A stretch of 62,964 nt of DNA from Glycomyces algeriensis (GTDB taxonomy: Bacteria; Actinomycetota; Actinomycetes; Mycobacteriales; Micromonosporaceae): positions 272,174 to 335,137 of the forward strand of contig NZ_JAPZVR010000003.1 in NCBI RefSeq assembly GCF_027622855.1. Direction: 5' to 3'. The translations under genes and the position numbers were made by a program. Positions within the stretch are counted from its first letter, which is position 1; each line of letters begins with the position of its first letter. Shown in pieces: positions 7,838 to 18,353 of this stretch. Below the pieces are notes generated by a model. That model was given only the letters and a program-made list of their open reading frames with translations. It was not told the origin of the DNA and did no database searches.

Positions 7838-9421
7838 CTATTCGACTTCGCGGGCGGTCAGGCGCACTTCTTCGTCGTCCAGGGAGGCCTGGAGCCGGCG
7901 CAGCACGGTGTCGTCGATGCGGCGTTCGTCGCGCAGGCGCACGACGGTGGCCCGCTTGTGGTCGATGAGTGCGAGGCGCAGTGCGGCGTGGTCGCGGCTG
8001 CGGCGCACGGCGGGGTCGTCGGCGGTGCCGGCGCCTTCGGCCCGGACGGCGGCGAGGTTCGCTTCGTACTCTTGGCGCGCCCAGTCGACGACTTCGGGGT
8101 CGGAGCCGAGGTCGGCGGCGATTTCGGGGAGCGCCGCCATGGCCTCCTCGGTCGCGAGGGTCTCGGCGAGCGAGCGTTCCTCGTCTACGGAGGTGTCGCG
8201 GGGGATGCGGGCCCAGCGCACGATCCGCGGCAGGAGGAGGCCCTGGACGACGAGGGTCACGACGATGACCCCGGAGGTCACGAAGACGATGAAGTCGCGG
8301 TCGGGGAACGGCGCGCCGGAGTCGAGCAGCACGGGCACCGAGAGCGCGACGGCGAGTGAGACCGCGCCGCGGAATCCGGCGACGCCGCTGACGGTGCGGG
8401 TCCGGTTGTCGATCCGCAGGAGGCGCTGCTTCGGGCGGCGGTCGATCAGGCGGATCAGGTAGGCCGAGGCGAACAGGAACGCGAAGCGGACCGCGACCAA
8501 GAGGACGCTGATCAGGCCGATCGCGATGAGGGCGGTGCCGAGGTCCGATCGGCTGAGGTGCCGCAGGGCGTATTGGATCTCGACGCCGACCAGCAGGAAC
8601 AGGATGCCGTTGATGATGAACGTGGCCAGCGGCCAGACGGCCATGGCCTGTCGCCGGTGCTCGGCGCGGATGATGCGCGGGGCGACGTAGGCCATGATCA
8701 GGCCGCTCACGACGACCGCGACGACGCCGGAGGCGTGGATGAACTCCGCGAGGAGGTATGCGGTGAACGGGGCGAGGATCATGACGAGGTTGCCCAGGAG
8801 CGGGTCGTCGAGGCGGCGGCGCAGGTTCATGTTCACCCAGGCGACGAGGGCCCCGACCGCGGCGCCGCCGCCGTACGCCAGGAGGAACAGGGCGCTGACG
8901 TGCGGGACGCTGAAGTGCTCCTCGCCCACGGTGATGCCGACGGCCAGGCCGAAGACGACCAGTGCCGTGCCGTCGTTGATGAGGCTCTCGCCGCGCAGCA
9001 CGGTGACCTGCCTGCGGGGCAGCGACTTCGCGAAGGCGCCGACCGCGGTCGCGTCGGTGGGCGCGACGGCGGCGCCGAGCACCCAGGCCGGTCCCCACGG
9101 GAGGCCGAGCGCGTGGGCGGCGACCGCGACGGTCCCGGCGGTGGCGATCACCAGGAGGGTGCTCATGAGGACGATGCCGCGCAGGTTGTTGCGGATCTCC
9201 CGCATCGAGGTCGTCAGGCTCTCCCAGTAGAGCAGGACCGGCAGGAACAGCAGCAGGACCACTTCGGGCGGCAGCTGCATCTGCCGGACCGCGGGGATGA
9301 GGCCGACCAGGGCGCCGACGGCGAGGAGGACGAGCGGCGGGGCGATCCCGGACCGCCGCGCCAGGACGTGGCCGACCAGGAGGGCCGCGCCCAGGAGGAC
9401 GACGAGTTCGAGAGCGTGCAT
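7838..9421 (-). CDS. CPA1-family Na+/H+ (monovalent cation/proton) antiporter
   Basis: A 527-residue cation:proton antiporter with about twelve membrane segments over residues 1-400 and a 120-residue cytosolic tail rich in charged helices. Hallmarks are the APTDATAVGA segment (about 122-131) and GESLINDGTALV (about 147-158), the paired unwound-helix and transport-site Asp regions of NhaP/NHE-like exchangers. It would extrude Na+ or K+ and set cytoplasmic pH. GGAG lies eight bases before ATG. It sits between the aldo/keto reductase and amidohydrolase genes and overlaps the latter's ribosome site. Confidence 0.9.
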   Translation of the reverse strand: MHALELVVLLGAALLVGHVLARRSGIAPPLVLLAVGALVGLIPAVRQMQLPPEVVLLLFLPVLLYWESLTTSMREIRNNLRGIVLMSTLLVIATAGTVAVAAHALGLPWGPAWVLGAAVAPTDATAVGAFAKSLPRRQVTVLRGESLINDGTALVVFGLAVGITVGEEHFSVPHVSALFLLAYGGGAAVGALVAWVNMNLRRRLDDPLLGNLVMILAPFTAYLLAEFIHASGVVAVVVSGLIMAYVAPRIIRAEHRRQAMAVWPLATFIINGILFLLVGVEIQYALRHLSRSDLGTALIAIGLISVLLVAVRFAFLFASAYLIRLIDRRPKQRLLRIDNRTRTVSGVAGFRGAVSLAVALSVPVLLDSGAPFPDRDFIVFVTSGVIVVTLVVQGLLLPRIVRWARIPRDTSVDEERSLAETLATEEAMAALPEIAADLGSDPEVVDWARQEYEANLAAVRAEGAGTADDPAVRRSRDHAALRLALIDHKRATVVRLRDERRIDDTVLRRLQASLDDEEVRLTAREVE

Positions 9422-9516
9422 CCCGGTGGCTCCTTAACGAGCGTCGATGGGCTGTGGCGGTGGACGGCGGGGCGGGCTCGGCGGCTGCTGGAACGCGGTG
9501 GCCGCCGAGCCCGGTC

Positions 9517-10518
<1,002 letters not shown>

Positions 10519-10545
10519 TCAGTGGTGGTCGCTTCCGGGCGGGCC

Positions 10546-11184
10546 CTAGTGCCAGGCGGGCTTGTCGCCTTCGGTGCCGGGCTTGACGACGCCGATGCTC
10601 TGGCGCGCCATGAGCGCCGGGTCGGTGAGGAGCCGCACGGCGAGGTCGGCGACGCTCGTGCGGGAGACCTCGGTTCCCAGGACCGGCTCGTCCCTCCCGA
10701 GGGTCTCGTAGTCGACCTCGTCCTCGTCGCTCAGCCAGGTCGGGCGCAGGATCGTGTAGTCGAGGCCGGAGGCCTCGATGCGCTCGGCCGAGGGCTTCGC
10801 CGCGGCCAGGTACGGGCCGATCATCGACGCGTTCCAGCGGCCGAACTCGCCGGGGACCTCGTCGTGGACGCCGATCATCGAGATGAACACCAGGCGGCGC
10901 GCGCCGCTGCGGGCCATGGCCTCGATGAGGCTGTCGGTCTGGGCGTCCAGGTCGGTGCCGCCGACGCCGGAGAAGACCGCGTCGGCCCCTTTAACGGCCG
11001 CGGCCAGCGTGGCCGTGTCGTTGACGTCCCCGGCGACGGCGGTGGCGCGGTCGGGGTCGATGCGGCCGAGCCGGTCGGGGTCGCGCAGGTACAGCGTCAG
11101 TTCGTGATCGGTGTCGGCGAGCAGTCGTTCGGTGACGAGGCGGGCGATGCGCCCTCCCGCGCCGATGATCGCGATGCGTGCCAT
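10546..11184 (-). CDS. NAD(P)-binding atypical SDR (NmrA/YwnB-like)
   Basis: A 212-residue Rossmann protein. GAGGRIARLVTERLL (about 8-22) is the atypical glycine-rich loop, FISMIGVHDE (about 99-108) replaces the catalytic Tyr region, and LRPTWLSDEDEV follows. Relatives are redox sensors or quinone/flavin reductases. GAGGAG precedes ATG 11184. Between two other oxidoreductases in one probable operon under the divergent XRE regulator. Confidence 0.83.
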   Translation of the reverse strand: MARIAIIGAGGRIARLVTERLLADTDHELTLYLRDPDRLGRIDPDRATAVAGDVNDTATLAAAVKGADAVFSGVGGTDLDAQTDSLIEAMARSGARRLVFISMIGVHDEVPGEFGRWNASMIGPYLAAAKPSAERIEASGLDYTILRPTWLSDEDEVDYETLGRDEPVLGTEVSRTSVADLAVRLLTDPALMARQSIGVVKPGTEGDKPAWH

Positions 11185-11208
11185 CGGGAGTACTCCTCAG
11201 TGTCGTGT

Positions 11209-12225
11209 TTACGGTTGGAGCAGGACTTTGACGGCGCGGCGCTCGTCCATGGCCCGGTAGCCCTCGGCGACCCGGTCGAGCGGCAGGGTCAGGTCGAAGA
11301 CCTTGCCCGGCGCGATCTCGCGGCGCCAGATCAGGTCGATGAGCTCGGGCAGGAAGCGGCGGACCGGGGCCGGGCCGCCGTGGAGGTGGACGCCGGTGAA
11401 GAACAGCTCCTCGCCGGGCAGTTCGACGTCGTGGGAGACGCCGACGTAGCCGATGTGCCCGCCCGCGCGGGTGGCGCGGATGGCCTGCATCATCGACTCC
11501 TGCGTGCCGACCGCTTCGATCACCGAGTGGGCGCCGAGGCCGCCGGTGAGCGCCTTGATCTTCGCGACGCCCTCGTCGCCGCGTTCGGTGACGATGTCGG
11601 TGGCGCCGAACTCGAGGGCGAGCCGCTGGCGGTCCTCGTGGCGCGACATGGCGATGATCCGCTCGGCGCCCAGCTGCTTCGCGGAGAGGACGCCGAGCAG
11701 GCCGACCGCGCCGTCGCCCACGACGGCCACGGTCTTGCCGGGCCCGGCCTGTGCGGCGTCGGCGGCGTACCAGCCGGTGCCGAGTACGTCGGAGGCGGCG
11801 AGCAGGTGCGGGATCAGGTCCGCATCGGGCATGCCCGGAGTGGCGACGAGCGTGCCGTCGGCGTTGGGGACGCGCAGCAGCTCGGCCTGGGCGGCGCCCA
11901 CGAACTCGCGGTGCACGCAGTGCGACTGGTACCCGGCCCGGCAGATCTCGCAGGTGTTGTCCGAGGTCGCGAAGGAGCCGACCACGAACTGGCCGACCTC
12001 GACGTTCCGCACGTCGGCGCCGACCTGCTCGACGACGCCCACGTACTCGTGGCCGATCGGGTGCGGCTCCTCGACCGGTTCGACGCCGCGGTAGGCCCAC
12101 AGGTCCGATCCGCAGATGCAGGTCGCGCTGAGCCGGACGACCGCGTCGGTGGGCGCGGTCATCGCCGCGTCCGGCCGCTCCTCGAGGCGGATGTCGCCCG
12201 GGGCGTGAATTACGGTGCCGCGCAT
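11209..12225 (-). CDS. zinc-dependent alcohol dehydrogenase
   Basis: A 338-residue medium-chain dehydrogenase. The catalytic zinc ligands are Cys in CICGSD (about 36-41), GHEYVG (about 58-63) and a later acidic residue. The structural-zinc lobe is reduced: CEICRAGYQSHC keeps only three of the usual four cysteines. The cofactor loop is VVGDGAVGLLGV (about 168-179). ATG 12225 follows AGAGGGGA. First gene of an oxidoreductase operon divergent from the XRE regulator. Likely a xenobiotic or quinone-type alcohol/aldehyde oxidoreductase (inference). Confidence 0.9.
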   Translation of the reverse strand: MRGTVIHAPGDIRLEERPDAAMTAPTDAVVRLSATCICGSDLWAYRGVEPVEEPHPIGHEYVGVVEQVGADVRNVEVGQFVVGSFATSDNTCEICRAGYQSHCVHREFVGAAQAELLRVPNADGTLVATPGMPDADLIPHLLAASDVLGTGWYAADAAQAGPGKTVAVVGDGAVGLLGVLSAKQLGAERIIAMSRHEDRQRLALEFGATDIVTERGDEGVAKIKALTGGLGAHSVIEAVGTQESMMQAIRATRAGGHIGYVGVSHDVELPGEELFFTGVHLHGGPAPVRRFLPELIDLIWRREIAPGKVFDLTLPLDRVAEGYRAMDERRAVKVLLQP

Positions 12226-12347
12226 GAAGGTCCCCTCTCTCTCGCGCCCGAGGGCGCCGTGACCGCGAACGGTCTCGGACAGGTCGGTCCCGCCCGGTTC
12301 ATCATCGATCAAAGCGCGCCCGCGCGCCCTGTGGAACGCACTGTTGG

Positions 12348-12370
12348 GGGGTGTACTGGCAGGGCACCCC
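12348..12370. promoter_or_regulatory. GGGGTG-N11-CACCCC inverted repeat, candidate XRE operator
   Basis: This inverted repeat lies in the 177-base divergent region between the dehydrogenase operon and the XRE gene, just upstream of the latter's TAGCGT element (12390-12395). It is the only strong dyad there, so it is the best candidate operator. Confidence 0.45.
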
Positions 12371-12402
12371 TCAGCCCGGTCGAACCGCGTAGCGTCGTCG
12401 GT

Positions 12403-13281
12403 GTGGACCACCGGGACGAAGTGCGCGAGTTCCTGACCTCGCGCCGCGCCAAGATCACGCCCGAGCAGGCGGGCCTGCCCGCGGGCTCGAACCGCCGCGT
12501 GCCGGGGCTGCGCCGCGCCGAGGTGGCGGTGCTGGCGAACGTCAGCGTCGAGTACTACGCGCGGCTCGAACGCGGCGGCATCGCCGGCGCCTCCGAAGCG
12601 GTCCTCGACGCGCTGGCCCGGGCGCTCGAACTGGACGAGGCCGAACGGGCCTACCTGTTCGACCTCGCCCGGGCCGCCGGGCGCACGCCGCCGGCGCGCC
12701 CGCGCCGCCGCGGCACCGGGCGGTGGAGCCCGCGGGAGAGCCTGACCCGGCTGCTCGACGCGATCGACGCCCCGGCGGTCGTCCGCAACGGCCGCCTCGA
12801 CCTCCTCGCCGCCAACCGGATCGGCCGCGCGTTCTACGCGGACGCCTTCGCGTCGGCCGAGCGGCCCGCAAACCTGGCGCGCTTCTGCTTCCTCGACACC
12901 GAGCGGTCCCAACGCTTCTATGTGGACTGGGAGCGGGCGGCCGACATCATCGTGGCCATGCTGCGCGCCGAGGCCGGCCGCGACCCGCACGACAAGGGCC
13001 TCCAGGACCTCATCGGCGAGCTGTCCACGAGGTCCGAGGAGTTCCGGATCCGCTGGGGCGCACGCAATGTACGCATTCACGGCAGCGGCCGCAAGCGCGT
13101 CCACCACTCGGTGGTCGGTGAGCTCGACCTCGTCTACGAGGAACTCGAGCTCACCGCCGAACCGGGCCTCACGGTCCTGGTCTACACCGCCGAACCGGCC
13201 TCGCCCTCGAGCGAGCGCCTCCGACTCCTCGCCAGCTGGGCCGGCGTCGACCAGACCGCGACCGTCGACCAGGAGCACTGA
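12403..13281 (+). CDS. XRE family regulator with MmyB-like ligand-binding domain
   Basis: A 292-residue protein: an N-terminal Cro/cI helix-turn-helix (LRRAEVAVLANVSVEYYARL, about residues 36-55) and a C-terminal PAS-like MmyB domain from about residue 105 (VVRNGRLDLLAANRIGRAFY). The family binds small hydrophobic ligands and usually controls an adjacent SDR or dehydrogenase, as here. TAGCGT ends seven bases before GTG 12403 and no Shine-Dalgarno sequence is present, so it is probably leaderless. The open frame continues far upstream, but that part is antisense to the neighbouring genes. Confidence 0.88.
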   Translation: MDHRDEVREFLTSRRAKITPEQAGLPAGSNRRVPGLRRAEVAVLANVSVEYYARLERGGIAGASEAVLDALARALELDEAERAYLFDLARAAGRTPPARPRRRGTGRWSPRESLTRLLDAIDAPAVVRNGRLDLLAANRIGRAFYADAFASAERPANLARFCFLDTERSQRFYVDWERAADIIVAMLRAEAGRDPHDKGLQDLIGELSTRSEEFRIRWGARNVRIHGSGRKRVHHSVVGELDLVYEELELTAEPGLTVLVYTAEPASPSSERLRLLASWAGVDQTATVDQEH

Positions 13282-13326
13282 CCTTCAGGCGCCTTCCGCG
13301 CCCGAACCGACAGGGGGAACCAAGCA

Positions 13327-13664
13327 ATGGCAGCATCGAGCACCGGCTGGACCGGTGGCCAGCAGGCATTCGGCGATTTCGCCCCGGACTCGTCCACTAC
13401 ACCGACCAGGTCCTGTTCGACGAGGTCTGGGAGCGGCCGCAGCTCTCCAAACGCGACCGCAGCCTCGCGACCGTGTCCGCGCTCATCGCCTCGGGCAATG
13501 TCGACCAGCTCAACTTCCACCTGCCGTTCGCCCGCGACAACGGCGTCACCGAGCAGGAGCTCGTCGAGGCCATCACCCACCTGGCGTTCTACACCGGCTG
13601 GCCCAAGGCGATGTCGGCGATGGCCATCGCCAAGAAGGTCTTCGCGGACACCGCAGAGGACTGA
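13327..13664 (+). pseudogene. carboxymuconolactone decarboxylase-like protein, single-base frameshift
   Basis: The N-terminus (21 codons from ATG 13327, ending AFGDFAPD) is in one frame; from 13389 the protein continues in another frame as LVHYTDQVLFDEVWERPQLS and on to a normal end at 13664. The join reads CCCCGGACTC; one extra G would restore FAPGLVHYTD, the sequence expected of this family. CMD/AhpD-like proteins are small all-helical enzymes or peroxidase partners. This copy lacks the usual CxxC/H pair. Either a recent inactivating deletion or a base-calling error in a GC run. Its intact form would be about 112 residues and belongs with the oxidoreductase/XRE cluster. Confidence 0.75.
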
Positions 13665-13716
13665 CACCGGCGCGCAGGTCGGTGCTGCCCGGGCGCGAAC
13701 CACATCCGTGTCGTGA

Positions 13717-13733
13717 CCGGCGGGGTCCGCCGG
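13717..13733 (+). terminator. short GC hairpin after the CMD gene
   Basis: CCGGCGG-GGT-CCGCCGG, a seven-pair stem with a three-base loop and no T-tract. It may end the upstream transcript; weak. Confidence 0.3.
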
Positions 13734-13916
13734 GTGGTGTGCCGTGGAGTGGATCCGACCTGCGTCGCCGCCGGTCGCCGGGGTGCGCCGCCGGCTTCCG
13801 GGCAGCCGCTCGACGAAGCGGCGGCAGAGGTTACCGGCTCGTACTCCTGCGGAGTCGGCGCGGTGGATCGCAGACTGTCTCGTGGCAAGCGAACACCGCA
13901 CTGCAGAGGAGCTTTC

Positions 13917-14453
<537 letters not shown>

Positions 14454-14468
14454 GCGCTTCGCGAAGCG

Positions 14469-15029
14469 ATGGATCCGGTCGCGCTGACGCGCTGCCGCGA
14501 CGGCATCGGGCAGTCCCTCGCCTCCTGGGCGAGGGACTACCTGTGCCGCCCGCACGCCGACCTCGGCAGGCCGGGCCCGGTCTGCCCGTATATGCCGCGC
14601 GCGATGCGGCTGGAGAGCGTCTACCTGGCGCTCGTCACAGGGCCGGACGCCACCGCGCCCCGGCTCGCGGCCCGCATGCACCGGTACCGGCGCTGGATGG
14701 CCGCCGGCCCTCCGGACCCGGATCGCGCGCTGCTCGTGGCCCTGCCCGGACTGGCCGCGGGCGACTACGAGCCGGTCATCGAGGCGACCCAGCGGCGTCT
14801 GAAGAGCGACTTCGTCGATGAGGGCCTCATGATCGGCGAGTTCCATCCCGGGCCGCCCGCGGCCCCGGGCATCCGCAATCCCGACTTCCGGCCGCTGTAC
14901 GCGCCGGTCCCGCTGCTGGCCGTCCGGCGCATGGTCGCCGCCGACCGCCCGTTCCTCGAAGACGACCCGGGCCACCGCGCCGCCTACCGCACCCGCTTCC
15001 CTGAGAGCAGACGCCGTTGCACCACATGA
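14469..15029 (+). CDS. DUF6875-like conserved protein
   Basis: A 186-residue soluble protein. The stretch GPVCPYMPRA (about 36-45) with paired Cys-Pro and the later NPDFRPLYAPVPLLAVRRM (about 138-156) resemble the uncharacterised DUF6875 family often found in biosynthetic clusters; recalled, not searched. Its stop overlaps the decarboxylase ATG as ATGA, so the two are translationally coupled and probably work together. No cofactor motif is seen. Function unknown. Confidence 0.65.
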   Translation: MDPVALTRCRDGIGQSLASWARDYLCRPHADLGRPGPVCPYMPRAMRLESVYLALVTGPDATAPRLAARMHRYRRWMAAGPPDPDRALLVALPGLAAGDYEPVIEATQRRLKSDFVDEGLMIGEFHPGPPAAPGIRNPDFRPLYAPVPLLAVRRMVAADRPFLEDDPGHRAAYRTRFPESRRRCTT

Positions 15030-16420
15030 GCCCTGACGAGTTCCGCCGCCACGGCCGCGCCGTCGTCGACTGGATCGCCGACTACTGGGAAGGTCTCCAG
15101 CACCTGCCGGTCACCCCCGGGCGGGAACCGGGCGCGACCGCCGCCCTCCTGCCCGACACCGCGCCCGAGACGGGCGAGCCGTTCGACGACCTCCTGGCCG
15201 ACATGGACCGCGTCGTCGTCCCCGGGACCGTCCACTGGCAGCACCCCGGCTTCCTCGGCTACTTCCCCATGACCACCTCGGGCCCCGCCGTCCTGGCCGA
15301 ACTCCTCGCCGCGGGCCTGAACACCCAGGGGATGCTGTGGTCGACCTCCCCCGCGGCGGCCGAGATCGAGGCGCGCGTGAGCGACTGGCTCGCCGAACTC
15401 ATGGACCTGCCCGAGTCCTTCCGCGGCAACGGCGTCATCCAGGACACCGCCTCCACCGGCGTGCTGCTCGCCCTCATCGCCGCCCGCACGCGGGCCGAAC
15501 GCGATGGCGCGGGGCCGTACGTCGTCTACACCTCCGAGGACGGCAACGCCTGCATCACCAAGGCGGCCCGCGTCCTCGGGATCCCCGATGCGCACCTGCG
15601 CCGCGTCCCGGTCGCCGCCTGGACCCGCGCCATGGACCCCGCCGACCTCGCCGCGCGCATCGGCGCCGACCGCGCCGCCGGGCTGACCCCGCTGGCCGTC
15701 GTCGCCACCGTCGGCACGACCGCCACCACCGCCGTCGACCCGCTCGACGCGATCGGCGTGATCTGCCGGGAGCAGGGCGTCTGGTTGCATGTGGACGCCG
15801 CCTACGCCGGGGTCGCGGCCATCTGCCCGGAGATGCGGTGGATCCACCGCGGCCTCGACCAGGCCGACTCCTACAGCACGAATCCGCACAAGTGGCTGCT
15901 CACCGGCCTCGAATGCAGCCTCACCTACTTCGCCGACCCCGCGCCGCTCCACCAGGCCATGCGCGTCACGGCCGCGTACCTTCACGACCGCGGCGAGGCC
16001 CGCATCGACTACCAGGACTGGCAGATCCCGCTCGGGAAGCGCTTCCGCGCGCTCAAACTCTGGTTCGTCCTGCGGGCCTATGGCAGAGAGGGACTGCAAC
16101 GGCATCTGCGCGAAGGGATCGCCTGCGCCGAGGAGCTCGCCTCCTGGATCGAGGCCGACGAACGCTTCGAACTGGCCGCGCCCCACCCGTTCGGCCTGGT
16201 CTGCTTCCGCCATCGGGCAGGAGACGGAGCCGGACGCGAGCTTCTCGCCCGCGTCAACGCCGACCGCCGCCTCTTCCTGACCAGTACCGAAAGCGACGGC
16301 CGCTTCCTGCTCCGCATCGCCGCCGGCGGCACCGCCACCACCAGCGAAAGCCTCAAGGCCGCATGGCAGCGCATCAGCCAGACCGCGGACCAGGTCACGA
16401 CCGCTGCCGACCCGGTCTGA
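15026..16420 (+). CDS. PLP-dependent aromatic-amino-acid-type decarboxylase
   Basis: A 464-residue group II decarboxylase, close to the usual length. PLP lysine Lys289 in STNPHKW, cofactor Asp257 in HVDAAYAG and the TVGTT loop (229-233) are intact. The residue that stacks on the PLP ring, His in nearly all aromatic-amino-acid decarboxylases (SDQAHSS), aligns with Asn174 in TSEDGNACIT. That could change the reaction or substrate. ATG 15026 was chosen over the upstream TTG 15017 because it makes an ATGA overlap with the previous gene. Substrate unknown; a tryptamine- or phenethylamine-type product is only a family default. Confidence 0.87.
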   Translation: MSPDEFRRHGRAVVDWIADYWEGLQHLPVTPGREPGATAALLPDTAPETGEPFDDLLADMDRVVVPGTVHWQHPGFLGYFPMTTSGPAVLAELLAAGLNTQGMLWSTSPAAAEIEARVSDWLAELMDLPESFRGNGVIQDTASTGVLLALIAARTRAERDGAGPYVVYTSEDGNACITKAARVLGIPDAHLRRVPVAAWTRAMDPADLAARIGADRAAGLTPLAVVATVGTTATTAVDPLDAIGVICREQGVWLHVDAAYAGVAAICPEMRWIHRGLDQADSYSTNPHKWLLTGLECSLTYFADPAPLHQAMRVTAAYLHDRGEARIDYQDWQIPLGKRFRALKLWFVLRAYGREGLQRHLREGIACAEELASWIEADERFELAAPHPFGLVCFRHRAGDGAGRELLARVNADRRLFLTSTESDGRFLLRIAAGGTATTSESLKAAWQRISQTADQVTTAADPV

Positions 16421-16426
16421 GCGGAG

Positions 16427-17242
16427 TCAGACCTTGCGGTACTTGACCTGGAAGAAGCAGTAGACGCCGAAGCATGCGATGCCGAGGGCGACCAGCCCGA
16501 GAAGCCATGGGCCCCAGGGTGTCCCGGCCAGCGTCTTGAGTGCGGCGTCGAGGCCGCCGGCCTGCTTCGGGTCGTAGTTGACCGCCGCGGAGACGATCAG
16601 CGCGCCGGCGATGCCGTACGCGACGCCCTTGGTCGTGTACCCCGCCATGCCCAGCCGCAGCATGGTCCGGCGCACCGACGGGTTCATCTGCCCGGTGTTC
16701 AGGTGCTTCTGGAACTTCTTCTTCAGCCCGTAGACCACCAGGCCGATGCCGATACCGGCCACGACGACACCGGCCAGGCCGACCAGGAAGCGGCCGCCAC
16801 CGGAGTCCATCATGGACGCGGCCGACGACTGCTGGCTCTGCGACTGCGACGCGTTCGCGCCGCTGACCACCTTGTAACCGAGGTAGGCGAAGTAGAGGTA
16901 GAGGACCGCGCGGCAGCCGGAGACGACGCGCTCGGCGATCGCTTCGCGCGAGCCGCACTCCCCGATCACCGCCTCGAAGGCCTGCCAGACGGCCATCGCG
17001 ACCAGGCCGATGCTGATGGCGATGACCAGGAACTCGCCGGCCGGCTGCTGGGCGAGGGCCGTCAGCGCGCCGGACTGGTCGGTCTCACCGGACGAGCCGC
17101 CGAAGGCGACCTGCAGTGCCAGCCAGGCGAACAGGAGGTGGATGACGCCGTATCCGATGAAGCCGCCGCGGGCGAGGAGTTCCAGCGGTCTGCTGTTGGC
17201 CGCGCGCGAGGCGGTGCTGCGTACATTGAGGGTGGAGGACAT
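16427..17242 (-). CDS. DUF1206 family membrane protein
   Basis: A 271-residue protein with six hydrophobic segments arranged as three repeats of a two-helix DUF1206 unit, each beginning with an LARGG/GRFLVG/RLGMAGY-type motif followed by GYGVIHLL-like text (about residues 23-45, 110-195 and 198-262). Function of the family is unknown. ATG 17242 is preferred because MSSTLNVRST fits family N-termini; an upstream in-frame ATG at 17293 is possible. Convergent with the decarboxylase only six bases away, with no hairpin between. Confidence 0.82.
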   Translation of the reverse strand: MSSTLNVRSTASRAANSRPLELLARGGFIGYGVIHLLFAWLALQVAFGGSSGETDQSGALTALAQQPAGEFLVIAISIGLVAMAVWQAFEAVIGECGSREAIAERVVSGCRAVLYLYFAYLGYKVVSGANASQSQSQQSSAASMMDSGGGRFLVGLAGVVVAGIGIGLVVYGLKKKFQKHLNTGQMNPSVRRTMLRLGMAGYTTKGVAYGIAGALIVSAAVNYDPKQAGGLDAALKTLAGTPWGPWLLGLVALGIACFGVYCFFQVKYRKV

Positions 17243-17334
17243 GCCATTGGAGTTACCGATGGCGGCAATGCTCAAACGCGTTCCAGGTGGCAACGCCGCT
17301 GCGCATGCGACGACGCGGTGTCGAGGATGGACGC

Positions 17335-18273
17335 TCAGGAGTCGGCCCGTTGGCGGTAGGCGAGCGGGCTGTCACCGTAGTGGCGCTTGAAAGCGGTGCT
17401 GAAGGTGAACTGGCTGCGGTAGCCGACCTCGGCGGCGACGCGGAACACCGGCGCGTCGTCCCGGCGCAGCCGGTCGGCGGCGAGCGCCAGCCGCCACGAG
17501 GTCAGGTAGGACATCGGCGGTTCGCCGACCGCGGCGGTGAACCGCCGCGCGAACCCGGCCCGCGACAGGCCGACCCGCCGGGCCAGGGAGGCAACGGTCC
17601 AGGGCCGGGCGGTCTCGTCGTGCATGAGGTCCAGCGCCGAGGCGACGACCGGGTCCGCGCCCGCCCCGAGCCACCCCGCCGCGCGCCGGTCCGGGGATTC
17701 GACCCAGTGGCGGATCGCGCTGACCGTGAGGCCGTCCAAGAGCCGGTCCAGCAGGCTGGCCTGGCCGATGCCCTCGCCCTGGATCTCCTCGGCGAGCACC
17801 GCGATGAGCCCGGTCCGGTGGTCGTTCTCGCGCAGCAGGATCGTGGGCGGCAGCACGCTCAGCAGCCGCGTCCCCGCCTCGCCCACGCTGGGGTAGGTGC
17901 CCACGAGCAGCGTGTCACGGCCCTGCGCCGCGTTGCCCCAGGTGCGGACCCCTTGCCGCATAGGGAGTTCCAGGCTCGCGCCGGTCGGCGTCTCGCATCG
18001 GCCGCCGGGGTGGATGACCGCCTGCGGCGGCCGGTCGGGCGCGTCGGCGAACAGGTACGGGTCGGGCCTGGCGATCAGCAGCAGGTCGCCCGGGAGCAGC
18101 CGCACCGGATCGCCCGCATCGGGCGCGTAGCAGGCCGACCCCGACGTCACGGCGACGACCGTGAGCGGCGCCCCGTCCTCGATCCGCACCGACCACGGCG
18201 GCGTCATCGTCACCCGCAACAGGAACGCGCCCTGCGCGCGAGGGGCATCGAGCAGAGCGGTGATCGGGTCCAT
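17335..18273 (-). CDS. AraC family regulator with cupin sensor domain
   Basis: A 312-residue regulator: an N-terminal cupin (LLPGDLLLIARPDPYLFAD, about 59-77; AVIHPGGRCE) followed by a two-motif AraC DNA-binding domain (TVASLARRVGLSRAGFARRF about 226-245 and FRVAAEVGYRSQFTFSTAFKRHYG about 275-298). TACGAT ends six bases before ATG 18273 on the minus strand, so it is probably leaderless. Divergent from the DUF1772 gene, its likely target. Confidence 0.9.
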   Translation of the reverse strand: MDPITALLDAPRAQGAFLLRVTMTPPWSVRIEDGAPLTVVAVTSGSACYAPDAGDPVRLLPGDLLLIARPDPYLFADAPDRPPQAVIHPGGRCETPTGASLELPMRQGVRTWGNAAQGRDTLLVGTYPSVGEAGTRLLSVLPPTILLRENDHRTGLIAVLAEEIQGEGIGQASLLDRLLDGLTVSAIRHWVESPDRRAAGWLGAGADPVVASALDLMHDETARPWTVASLARRVGLSRAGFARRFTAAVGEPPMSYLTSWRLALAADRLRRDDAPVFRVAAEVGYRSQFTFSTAFKRHYGDSPLAYRQRADS

Positions 18274-18353
18274 GCGACGATCGTAGACGAATTCGAATGA
18301 AACAGCGCCTTCCGACTATGGATGATCTCATCGGGATGGGCTTCGATAGAGCC

